This document shows positions 1-7,263 of a DNA stretch of 64,000 bases, piece after piece (within the stretch, counting starts at the first letter, position 1; every line of letters begins with the position of its first letter). The translations under genes were made by a program, and so were the position numbers. Below the pieces are notes generated by a model, which ran no database searches, was not told where the DNA came from, and was given only the letters and a program-made list of their open reading frames with translations. The stretch comes from Oscillatoriaceae cyanobacterium M7585_C2015_266 (GTDB lineage Bacteria > Cyanobacteriota > Cyanobacteriia > Cyanobacteriales > Oscillatoriaceae), in the NCBI GenBank assembly GCA_015295835.1, contig DVEG01000003.1, positions 124,001 through 188,000 of the forward strand, written 5' to 3'.

Positions 1-48
1 CTTGCATTTCAGAACATTTGTGCTAGTATGTATAGTTGTAGGTTAAAT

Positions 49-133
49 GGGTCGGTGCCCGAGTGGTTAATGGGGGCGGACTGTAAATCCGCTGGCTAAG
101 CCTACGCTAGTTCGAATCTAGCCCGGCCCACCA
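49..133 (+). tRNA. trnY-GUA: tRNA-Tyr (GUA anticodon)
   Basis: A full class II-type cloverleaf can be read. The acceptor GGGTCGG (49-55) pairs with CCGGCCC (123-129), the anticodon loop reads CTGTAAA (anticodon GTA), a long variable arm follows, and the T-arm contains TTCGAAT. The discriminator is A130 and CCA is encoded at 131-133. A perfect 8-bp hairpin (AGTATTGA/TCAATACT, about 189-213) lies downstream and may end or process the transcript. tRNA-Thr follows on the same strand. Confidence 0.97.
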
Positions 134-249
134 TTGGAGGAGCCAAATCAAAGTGTTGCAGAGGCAACCCTAGCAGCTTACTCTAATGAGTATTGAATCG
201 ATAGATCAATACTTTGAGCCTACAAAAAAATTAAGGTTATCCTATTTTT

Positions 250-436
250 AGTAGTTTCCTGATATAATCAGCTTACAACCAACAAGCGGTGAAAGACCCG
301 CACAGTGAGCCAAAAAATAGCATCGATGCTGACCAAGTGTTAGCGTTAACAAAAGAGGCATCTTGGCAGTGCCCTTACCGGTTTCGTTAGAAATCGCGTA
401 AAAATCCCCCTAGTTAAGCAGGAGGGAGTGCCAATA
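250..436 (+). mobile_element. Solo IS200/IS605-like right end with omega-RNA-like region, copy 1
   Basis: The core (286-436) begins with a hairpin (GCGG...CCGC, 286-301) and contains TCTTGGCAGTGCCC and GCGTAAAAATCCCCC. It ends in a C-run/G-run hairpin followed by GGGAGTGCCAATA. The same ordered blocks recur at 30521-30676. From memory, the terminal layout (GTAAGAATCCCC, hairpin, GGGAGTGTCAA) is that of cyanobacterial IS605-family right ends, which in TnpB systems also form the 3' part of the omega-RNA. No tnpB reading frame is attached. A TATAAT hexamer at 263-268 could serve as a -10 box. The end lies 20 bp before tRNA-Thr. It could instead be an unrelated repeated sRNA. Confidence 0.5.
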
Positions 437-456
437 AAAGTGAGAAAAGATAACAT

Positions 457-528
457 GCCCGTGTAGCTCAGTGGTAGAGCACACCCTTGGTAAGGGTGAG
501 GTCTCGAGTTCAATCCTCGTCACGGGCT
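457..528 (+). tRNA. trnT-GGU: tRNA-Thr (GGU anticodon)
   Basis: The acceptor GCCCGTG (457-463) pairs with CACGGGC (521-527) and the discriminator is T528. The D-arm reads AGCTCAGTGGTAGAGC, the anticodon loop has CTTGGTAA (anticodon GGT) and the T-arm has TTCAATC. CCA is not encoded. It lies co-directionally behind tRNA-Tyr with the right-end element between them. Confidence 0.97.
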
Positions 529-552
529 TTTGATTTTTTTTTTGAAGACTTA

Positions 553-591
553 GGAAAAACAAAAAGACGACACGGAGGATTACCCGTGTCG
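553..591 (-). terminator. Rho-independent terminator of tRNA-Arg
   Basis: Read on the minus strand, a perfect 8-bp stem (568-575 with 584-591, CGACACGG/CCGTGTCG) is followed by a T-rich run (plus-strand A-run at 555-565). It lies directly 3' of the minus-strand tRNA-Arg and also separates it from the convergent tRNA-Thr. Confidence 0.85.
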
Positions 592-614
592 GGGTTGGGT
601 TGAAGTTAGCTAAG

Positions 615-689
615 CCCCCCAGGTAGGACTCGAACCTACGACTCTCGGTTTAGAAAACCGATGCTCTAATCCGGCTGAGCTACTGGAGG
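615..689 (-). tRNA. trnR-UCU: tRNA-Arg (UCU anticodon)
   Basis: Read on the minus strand, acceptor CCTCCAG (683-689) pairs with CTGGGGG (616-622) and the discriminator is G (615). The D-arm starts TAGCTCAG, the anticodon loop reads TTTCTAA (anticodon TCT, for AGA codons), and the T-arm is GTAGGTTCGAGTCCTAC. A canonical terminator follows. Confidence 0.96.
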
Positions 690-690
690 A

Positions 691-1299
691 AAAGATAACG
701 CGTCAGCGACTGAATGAGCGCGGGTTGCGCTTGACCCACAGGACATCAGTTTTGATTCAGACTACTGATGTATTATAGCTAAATTTTAACATAAGTGCGC
801 AGACTGAAGCAAGAGATAAGGCCTAAATTTATTTTTTTTCTCCTGCGTGCAAGTGATTTCAGGATAAGGGTACACTAAAAATCAGATAATTGGGAATAAA
901 CTAAAAGAGGAAGCTGAGTTTTAGTTTCCGATTTACTTGACATTACTTGACTAAATTGTCGAGTTTTGCTGGGAGCAAGAGGCCAAAGTCAGGAGTTTTT
1001 ACCGGAAATCCGGATAAGGATAGCTTTGCCTTAAGAGTCGGATAAACTACGATATACGCTTCGGTTCTGGGGGTGAGAAGGGGTTAGTTACTTTCTAACC
1101 GACAAAAGTTGAATATAACAATTGCATAGAGATATGTATAACTCTTAAGGGAATATTATACCTCAAATATAGTCATATCTCTTAGAATATCCTCAGTGGT
1201 TCTTAGGAGGTAATAAAGAGTGGAGTAAAATTGAATTTCCTGAGTGGGTAAAGAAACTCCCCGGCCACCCAACCGCAGATGCGGGGGCGTATCCAGTGC
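691..1299. other. Intergenic stretch with no supported gene
   Basis: About 600 bp between tRNA-Arg and the tnpB remnant. I see only short palindromes (ACCGGAAATCCGGA near 1005 and a GTTAG/CTAAC hairpin near 1085) and no reading frame with recognisable protein similarity. It may contain further eroded transposon sequence. Confidence 0.5.
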
Positions 1300-1618
1300 T
1301 TGGTTAACGATATGCATAACAAGGTAGCCTGTTTCTTGGTGAAATAACCAAACGACGGTAGGCAGCGATCGCATATATTGATTATGGCGCAGCGCACCTA
1401 CAACCAACAAATGACGCAACGGCAAAATGTCTTGGTGGTAAGGTGTAATAAAGCCTATATTTCTAAAACTTGTCCAGTTTGTGGGCGGGTACACCAAAAC
1501 TTAGGAGGGGCTAAAGTTTGCAAATGCTCCTGCAGCACTCTGCGCACCCAGAGATTCTCACAGCGCTCGAAATATTTTGTTTCGAGCTAAAGCTGGCAAC
1601 AGCCAGGACCATCTGTGA
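1300..1618 (+). pseudogene. C-terminal remnant of a TnpB-family nuclease
   Basis: One frame reads LVNDMHNKVACFLVK, hits TAA at 1345-1347, and continues in the same frame through RCNKAYISKTCPVCGRVHQ and NLGGAKVCKC. That is the zinc-binding block typical of IS200/IS605 and IS607-type TnpB (CxxC followed by a second Cys pair). The expected ending then appears in another frame as RDSHSARNILFRA (about 1550-1591), which ends at TGA 1616-1618. The gene therefore carries a nonsense codon and at least one frameshift, and lacks its N-terminal two thirds including two of the three RuvC acidic motifs. It is clearly dead. No intact right-end hairpin follows it. Confidence 0.8.
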
Positions 1619-1679
1619 GGATGGTCTTGCTATACTTTCGTCAGATTTAGTCAGTAATGACTAGATTTGATGAGGTTAA

Positions 1680-2375
1680 ATGTTGCACATAAATGGCATT
1701 GTCATGTTTATTCTTAAACGGCAGGATGTTGAGATTTCAAGCATTCAACACCCCAAAACTGGCCAGCAAGTTCCAATTCTTAATTACCAGGGACAGACCT
1801 TTCGCTTAATCAGCGTATTCAGCGCCAAGCAAGAAGAAGAAGCAAAAGCCTTCTGGCGGGATCTGACTGACAACCGTGGAAAAGCTTGCGTGTTGCTAGA
1901 AGAGCCAGATCGATACAGTGTCTGGGGTAAAATCCGAATCGAGCAGATTAGTGAGGAACCCCAAGGGGGCGGTGTTGCAGCGGCTCCTTTTTATACCCAA
2001 GGCTGTCTGTTGCTGATGCAAGCCCTTTACTATGATATCGAAGATCTTTTGGGTCCTAGGCAAGCAGGCGCATTCCAAAAACAGATCGCCGAAATCTTCA
2101 AGCAGTGGAAATTTCCCCAGACTGATTCTGCTGATGCAGTCAAAAAACTACTATCCTTAGATCCTCTGGAAGCAACTTCTGTGCCTTCCTGGCAAGAACA
2201 TCACCTTAATACCTTATTGCAAGAACTCCACCGCCTGGGCAGAGAGTATTTTGGCAATACCAGCTTTACAGAGCGAACTATTGATGCTTTACAAGATATG
2301 CCCGATGCTGAGCGCAAACAGTTTATCGGTTGGATGAATCAATCCCGCCTTGGCCAACTCTGGGCGACAGCTTAA
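1680..2375 (+). CDS. Conserved cyanobacterial protein (Npun_F0813-like)
   Basis: 231 residues, soluble, without signal peptide or membrane segment. From memory, the stretch from residue 9 (MFILKRQDVEISSIQHP) matches a protein family confined to cyanobacteria, annotated as the Npun_F0813 family, of unknown function. An ATG at 1704 would give the usual family N-terminus. The ATG at 1680 is kept because GAGG lies about 6 bases upstream. The C-terminal half is helical and rich in Trp, Gln and Leu. The gene stands alone between the transposon remnant and an unrelated membrane protein gene. No catalytic motif is visible. Confidence 0.75.
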   Translation: MLHINGIVMFILKRQDVEISSIQHPKTGQQVPILNYQGQTFRLISVFSAKQEEEAKAFWRDLTDNRGKACVLLEEPDRYSVWGKIRIEQISEEPQGGGVAAAPFYTQGCLLLMQALYYDIEDLLGPRQAGAFQKQIAEIFKQWKFPQTDSADAVKKLLSLDPLEATSVPSWQEHHLNTLLQELHRLGREYFGNTSFTERTIDALQDMPDAERKQFIGWMNQSRLGQLWATA

Positions 2376-2500
2376 ATAATGTTTTCAATTTTACTGTATG
2401 GCTAAGGAATATGCGAGATTAGACATAGGTACTGAAACCCTGAGAATTACAGCAACTTTTTTGGAGCTTTGCTATTTTTTCAGCAAAAGAATAGTTATTT

Positions 2501-3538
2501 ATGCCTCTAAAAACTCCTATGAGTAGCACATCCGACAAGTCATCCACTCCTCAACCATTTCTATCAGCTCAGACGCTGGTGATAAGTGGTATAGCGTGGG
2601 GAGTGATGGCGCTATTGTATTTTCTGTTGTTTAGCGTGCCCGATGCCGCTACTGGGGAGAAACCCCTATGGTACGTTATAGGCACTTATATTTTTGAATG
2701 CGCAGCCTTTCTGGTAGCGTCGATTTTGTGTCTGAGAAATTGGCAAAGCCCTCAAATCGTCAGCGGGCGCAATGTCTGGCTGGGCATTGGTTTGGGAATG
2801 CTTTCTTTCTTTGTGGGAAATATACTGTTTGGCTGCTGGGAACTGGTGTGGGGCATCGATCCAGATGTGTCTCTGGGCGATTTGTTCTACATGATTACTT
2901 ACTTGTTACTCGGCTGGGGAATGTTTCTTGCTGTTTTTTCCAGAAGATTGAATCTAGAACTTTGGCAATGGGGAACTTTGGTAGCGATCGCTTCAGTGGC
3001 TATTGCTTTAGCTATCTGGGTAGCAACGCCGCCAGAGCCATCAACAGAAACAGTAATCTCCCCACCGGCAACCGAAAAAACAATCCCAGCAAAACCAACA
3101 GCTGTTAAACCTCCTGCCAAAGCTCCTGCTGTCAAGCATACTGGCCAACCTGCCGCTAAAGCACCAGAACAATCGCAAGAGTCAAAGGCTCCCGCTTGGG
3201 TTATTACCCTTACTGAACAACTCGAACCATTTGCCAGAATCGTCAATCTATTTTACATCATTGGCGACGTTTTATTACTGATTCTTGCAACTGCACTGCT
3301 GCTGGCTTTCTGGGGAGGAAAATTTTCTAACTCTTGGCGAATGATTGCCGCAGCTACCTTTTCCCTGTACATAGCAGACATGTGGTTTAAATACGCAACT
3401 AGGCTTCAAGGTGAATACCAAAGCGGTGGGCTACTTGACGTGTTTTACGTCTTCAGTGCTGTCCTATTTGGGATTGGTGCTGTATTAGAATATGATATAT
3501 CGACTCGTTCTCGCCGACCGGGGCGCAGACGTGGTTAA
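2501..3538 (+). CDS. Hypothetical multi-pass membrane protein with Pro/Ala/Lys linker
   Basis: 345 residues. About five hydrophobic segments (roughly residues 25-45, 60-78, 90-110, 128-146 and 155-173) are followed by a low-complexity Pro/Ala/Lys/Thr segment (about 174-232). Two or three more hydrophobic segments follow (about 248-268, 277-297 and 308-326), and the tail is basic (RSRRPGRRRG). The spacing suggests an integral membrane protein with a flexible linker between two bundles. I do not recognise the family, and no transporter or enzyme motif is evident. A second Met at residue 7 is an alternative start. The neighbours give no functional clue. Confidence 0.7.
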   Translation: MPLKTPMSSTSDKSSTPQPFLSAQTLVISGIAWGVMALLYFLLFSVPDAATGEKPLWYVIGTYIFECAAFLVASILCLRNWQSPQIVSGRNVWLGIGLGMLSFFVGNILFGCWELVWGIDPDVSLGDLFYMITYLLLGWGMFLAVFSRRLNLELWQWGTLVAIASVAIALAIWVATPPEPSTETVISPPATEKTIPAKPTAVKPPAKAPAVKHTGQPAAKAPEQSQESKAPAWVITLTEQLEPFARIVNLFYIIGDVLLLILATALLLAFWGGKFSNSWRMIAAATFSLYIADMWFKYATRLQGEYQSGGLLDVFYVFSAVLFGIGAVLEYDISTRSRRPGRRRG

Positions 3539-3661
3539 TTTGGATTTTATAAAAATTAAATCTGAAATTTGTGATTTAAAATCGAAGTTCTTGCCTGCAA
3601 AATATTTGCGGGCAAGTTTTCATTCTCTATAATTTTCCTCTTAGAAGAAAGCGGAGGCGGC

Positions 3662-4561
3662 ATGACTCCAAGAAAACTGACGGATTCTGATAAACAGGAA
3701 ATCCTTAAACTATACAGACAGCCGGGAGAAACAACCCTCACCTTGGCAAATCGCTACGGTGTAAGCAATTCTACAATTAGTCGCATTCTCAAGAGTAACT
3801 TGTCGGATGTAGAATACGAAGCCCTAGTCCAACAAAAAAGGACCGCTCGCTTTCCCAGCAGCGCTACAGAAACCGCATTTAAACCTATTACTAAATCAAG
3901 AATATCGGCGCGCCAAACGGGAGCAGAGCAGGCAACAAATCTGCTGACAAAAAAGCCGCGATTGCGTACCTCAAATGAGGAAATTTCTAAACCTGCAACG
4001 AAAAATTTACCTGGCGAACAATTAAAACTCTTGGAAATATCTCCTTCTGGCGAATACAAAAGTGTCAGTAGTCTGACAGATACAGCTTCTTCTGAAGCTA
4101 ATACTTTAAAAGAAATGTTCGGTGAAGACTTGCTCGAGCAAGAAGATTTCGAGGATCTAGAAGAGGATGAGGAAGATGAGGATATAGAAGATCTGGAAGA
4201 AGAAGAGAGCGATGATTACACGCCAGTACCGCAGGAAGTGCGAGCATCTGCAACAGTTCAAATTTTGCCTTTGTCTTACGCCTGTCTTCCTAAAACTTGC
4301 TATTTAGTAGTCGATCGCTCGGCGGAATTAATTACTAGACCCCTGAAAGATTTTGCCGAACTAGGTCAAATTCCTGCCCAAGAAATTCAGCAAAAAACTC
4401 TTCCGGTTTTTGACAATCACCGGGTGGCTCGTCGATTTTCTAATCGCAGTCAGCGGGTGGTGAAAGTGCCCGATGGACAAATGTTGCAAAAAACAAGTGC
4501 TTATTTACAGGCAAAAGGTATTACCAGACTGCTAATAGATGGCCAGGTCTATTCAATTTAG
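3662..4561 (+). CDS. HTH DNA-binding protein with acidic middle region
   Basis: 299 residues, preceded by GGAGG about 4 bases before the ATG. Residues 1-45 form a helix-turn-helix like that of transposase/Hin-type domains (KQEILKLYRQPGETTLTLANRYGVSNSTISRILK). A charged linker leads to a strongly acidic run at about 155-185 (Glu/Asp repeats), then a conserved C-terminal domain (about 190-299). No transposase catalytic domain is present, so this is more likely a chromosomal DNA-binding or nucleoid-type protein, conserved among cyanobacteria as I recall. The acidic run may be DNA-mimicking or a protein contact. Specific function unknown. Confidence 0.75.
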   Translation: MTPRKLTDSDKQEILKLYRQPGETTLTLANRYGVSNSTISRILKSNLSDVEYEALVQQKRTARFPSSATETAFKPITKSRISARQTGAEQATNLLTKKPRLRTSNEEISKPATKNLPGEQLKLLEISPSGEYKSVSSLTDTASSEANTLKEMFGEDLLEQEDFEDLEEDEEDEDIEDLEEEESDDYTPVPQEVRASATVQILPLSYACLPKTCYLVVDRSAELITRPLKDFAELGQIPAQEIQQKTLPVFDNHRVARRFSNRSQRVVKVPDGQMLQKTSAYLQAKGITRLLIDGQVYSI

Positions 4562-4592
4562 TAGTTAGGAATAGGTAATTATCAATACCCTG

Positions 4593-4817
4593 TTATTGAT
4601 GCCCGTTTCGGGGGTGAAAGCTATGCCAGAGTATCTGAGCGAGCGCACCACCAATCACCCCCACGCTAGCACTCATGCCCAAAACAACCCCGATTGGCAT
4701 CTGGATCGATTGCAATCCCAGAAACTGTAAAGATACTGATTCGGCGTTTTGCACCGAAAGAATGGCCATAGCAACAATCCACAGGGCTACAACAAGGCAG
4801 GTTAGTAGATTAGCCAT
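4593..4817 (-). CDS. LapA-domain small membrane protein (DUF1049-like)
   Basis: 74 residues with two hydrophobic segments (about 3-22 and 38-62). The motif VQNAESVSLQFLGLQSIQMP between them is typical of the lipopolysaccharide-assembly protein A (LapA/YciS) domain, in which a VQN turn precedes the second helix. It probably sits in the inner or thylakoid membrane. In proteobacteria LapA helps control LPS synthesis; the role in cyanobacteria is not established. A longer paralogue is at 43748-44566. Confidence 0.75.
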   Translation of the reverse strand: MANLLTCLVVALWIVAMAILSVQNAESVSLQFLGLQSIQMPIGVVLGMSASVGVIGGALAQILWHSFHPRNGHQ

Positions 4818-4871
4818 ACATGTATTTATTGGGGGGTTGGTGGGGCGAGCGCACTTTACCTAGAATAAGGC

Positions 4872-4893
4872 GGGAGTCTCAATTCAGACTCCC
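4872..4893. terminator. Perfect 8-bp hairpin 3' of the phosphohexomutase gene
   Basis: GGGAGTCT (4872-4879) and AGACTCCC (4886-4893) flank a 6-base loop, 10 bp beyond the stop codon at 4904. No strong T-run follows on either strand, so termination is likely but not certain. Confidence 0.5.
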
Positions 4894-4903
4894 CATTTCA
4901 CTC

Positions 4904-6349
4904 TTATACTAGACTGCCACTGGGCTGGAGTCTAGCAATTACCTCCTGCATGTACTCGGCGACACGGGCTTGCTTCTCAGGAGAATTCGTTTCCATATAA
5001 ACGCGCATCAGAGGCTCAGTACCAGAAGCTCGCAGTAGCACCCAGCCGCCATCTTCCAGGTAGAGCTTGATCCCGTCTTTACGTCCTATTTCTTTAACGC
5101 CAATGCCGACAATTTCTTTTGGTGGATTTTTTGTGAACGAGTCGAGAACGGCTGCTTTGTGAGCGTCGTTTAGGTGCAGATCTAGACGCAGGTTGTACAG
5201 AGGGCCACCAACTTCGTTTATCACCTCTTCCACAAGCTGAGACAATGGCTTACCTTCATAAGCGATCGCCTCTGCAACCAACAAGTCAGCTAAAATGCCA
5301 TCCTTCTCAGGAATGTGCCCAATTATGCTCAATCCTCCCGATTCTTCGCCGCCGATTAGAACCTGGGTTTCCCGCATTTTTTCGCCCACATATTTGAAAC
5401 CTACTGCCGTTTCGTAAATTTGTAGTCCGTATTTTGCTGCTAGGTTATCTAACAGGTGAGTCGTTGCTACCGTGCGTACGATCGCCCCTGTCTTGCCCTT
5501 ATTTTTAATCAGATGCCGTGCCAGCAACAGCAGTATGGTGTTCGGCGTCAAAACGTTTCCTAACTCGTCCACCACTCCAAAGCGATCGCTATCGCCATCC
5601 GTCGCCAGCCCCAAATCTGCTCCATCTTTCTTTACAGCCTCTATCAACTCTTGGAGCTGTTCCCTTTTTGGCTCCGGCATGCCGCCGCCAAAGAGAACGT
5701 CGCGCCAAGCGTGGAATGTTTCCACATCACATCCGCACTCCCGCAACGCTGTATCCAAGTAACCGCGAGAGGTGGAATAAAGGGCGTCGTATTTCACCTT
5801 CAACTTAGCGCTGCGAATTTGCTCTACGTCTATAAGTGTGTAGAGAAATTTCAGATAATCTGGCTTCGGATCAAAAGTAGAAATCTTTTCGGTATTTTTA
5901 CCTGTGGGCGGCGCGTCTGATGATCCTTCTATATTTGCCACAATTGTATCCGTAATTTCCTTTGTGGCTGGCCCAGCATAGTCGGGAATATATTTTATGC
6001 CACAGTAGGGCGCTGGATTGTGAGAAGCGGTAAACATCAGAGCACCTGCCGAGTTTAGGTGCTTAGCATTGTAGGCAATTACCGGCGTCGGGCAATCTCT
6101 ATCTACAATTTTTACATTCCAGCCTAAATCTGCTAATATCTCTGCCGCCGTGCGGGCAAATTCGTCTGCTAGAAAGCGTGTATCGTAGCTAACTAACACA
6201 GGGCGCTCTTTGCTATAGGCGGTTTCCAAATAAGTGGCGATCGCCCGCGTTACCTTACACACATTGGAGAAGGTAAAGTCTTTAGCAATCAAACCGCGCC
6301 ATCCATCGGTTCCGAAAACAATCTTTCCTGAATTGCTGACTGCACTCAT
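4904..6349 (-). CDS. Phosphoglucomutase/phosphomannomutase family protein
   Basis: 481 residues from the chosen ATG (6349). The reading frame stays open to 6445, but family similarity begins near the IVFGTDGWRG motif (residues 10-19), and GGAG precedes 6349 at good spacing. The phosphoserine loop TASHNP places the active Ser near residue 109, a metal loop DGDSDR follows in the middle third, and a C-terminal RASGTEPLMRVY phosphate-binding loop is present, so all four alpha-D-phosphohexomutase signatures are intact. It interconverts hexose 1- and 6-phosphates in the cytoplasm, feeding glycogen or nucleotide-sugar synthesis. Whether glucose or mannose is preferred cannot be read from sequence alone. 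Confidence 0.93.
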   Translation of the reverse strand: MSAVSNSGKIVFGTDGWRGLIAKDFTFSNVCKVTRAIATYLETAYSKERPVLVSYDTRFLADEFARTAAEILADLGWNVKIVDRDCPTPVIAYNAKHLNSAGALMFTASHNPAPYCGIKYIPDYAGPATKEITDTIVANIEGSSDAPPTGKNTEKISTFDPKPDYLKFLYTLIDVEQIRSAKLKVKYDALYSTSRGYLDTALRECGCDVETFHAWRDVLFGGGMPEPKREQLQELIEAVKKDGADLGLATDGDSDRFGVVDELGNVLTPNTILLLLARHLIKNKGKTGAIVRTVATTHLLDNLAAKYGLQIYETAVGFKYVGEKMRETQVLIGGEESGGLSIIGHIPEKDGILADLLVAEAIAYEGKPLSQLVEEVINEVGGPLYNLRLDLHLNDAHKAAVLDSFTKNPPKEIVGIGVKEIGRKDGIKLYLEDGGWVLLRASGTEPLMRVYMETNSPEKQARVAEYMQEVIARLQPSGSLV

Positions 6350-6901
6350 GTTTACCACTCCGTCCTTGTCCTGAATTATACAGGACAGGATATCTGAACG
6401 CATATTCCCGCAGTATAATAAAGTATCGAACAAAGGCAAGCCCACCGCAGCGTAATTTTACAGCTTGCTAGCCCATTCCCCTCTGTCCATCTGCCGGCAC
6501 TTCTTTTTTCCTACTTAACAAGCGATGGCAAACAGTTTGTTTTTACAATACTATAACAAAAGAAATTGCATTCCTTTTCTGTTTTTGGCCCTTTTTAAAA
6601 ACTGACAATTGTTTCCCGGAAAAGCGCAATTTTGCAAAGTTATACCTCATAACGCTTTTATTAAATTTTATACTTTCTTAATCTTTTCTCAGTAAAAACT
6701 TGGAATTTTATTATGTAATAAAAAATAAAAATTATGTAATTATACTGAGGACAGGTATGACGAAAATCATAATAAAATGTGATGAAGAACACAGAAAATA
6801 GTCAGGAAGTGAGGCAGAATAAGAAGAACTGAAAGATACTATTGAAAAAAATAGTAACTCAGCAATTATTACTTGAAAATGTATTGATAAGGAGAAAGAT
6901 T
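6350..6901. other. AT-rich divergent intergenic region
   Basis: About 550 bp between the divergent phosphohexomutase gene and the small secreted protein gene. The second half (about 6640-6800) is strongly AT-rich with TTATGTAAT-type repeats. It must hold the promoters for both directions, including that of the exoprotein/CHAT block, but I cannot pick a convincing -35/-10 pair. Confidence 0.45.
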
Positions 6902-7114
6902 ATGTGGCGTAAACATTCTTCGATAGTGATCGCGATGACGGTAGCAGTAGTTTCTATAGGAGCAGCTTCTTATCCAGCAGTAGCAAATGGATTACTAAAA
7001 GAAAGCATTACTCAAGTAAGAGACTTCATTACCAATCAGCAAAGCACTCAAACATTAAAACCAGAACAGAAGCAAAACTGCATTCCCGTTCCTTTTCCGC
7101 CTTTTTGCATTTAA
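6902..7114 (+). CDS. Small secreted protein with C-terminal Cys-bounded loop
   Basis: 70 residues from ATG 6902, chosen because AAGGAGA lies about 7 bases upstream. The frame continues upstream to a TTG at 6842 without a good ribosome site. MWRKHSS plus a hydrophobic stretch and AVANG make a classical Sec signal peptide with likely cleavage after residue 28. The mature part is about 42 residues, mostly polar and helical, ending in CIPVPFPPFCI: two cysteines bounding a Pro/Phe loop that could form a disulfide ring. I recognise no family. It precedes the exoprotein gene by about 150 bp, so it may be a secreted partner or peptide signal of that system. Confidence 0.65.
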   Translation: MWRKHSSIVIAMTVAVVSIGAASYPAVANGLLKESITQVRDFITNQQSTQTLKPEQKQNCIPVPFPPFCI

Positions 7115-7146
7115 TTGCTAAATAATAAAAATTTAATTATTGCCGG

Positions 7147-7174
7147 CAGCGAGGAGAGAATTTTCTTCTCGCTG
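7147..7174 (+). terminator. Hairpin between the small secreted protein and exoprotein genes
   Basis: CAGCGAG (7147-7153) pairs with CTCGCTG (7168-7174), with further partial pairing inside and a moderately T-rich sequence after it. It could terminate a short transcript of the small gene or act as an attenuator giving more small protein than exoprotein. Confidence 0.45.
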
Positions 7175-7263
7175 TATTGTATTAAAATATGAGGAAAATA
7201 CGGATAAAAAACGAAAAATTCAGAGATAAAATACTGTGATAGAAGCAAAAAATAACCTATGCT

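Noticed and set aside
1156-1497. Minus-strand open frame of 113 residues
   Set aside because: It lies antisense to the recognisable tnpB zinc-finger remnant and has no protein-like pattern or ribosome site.
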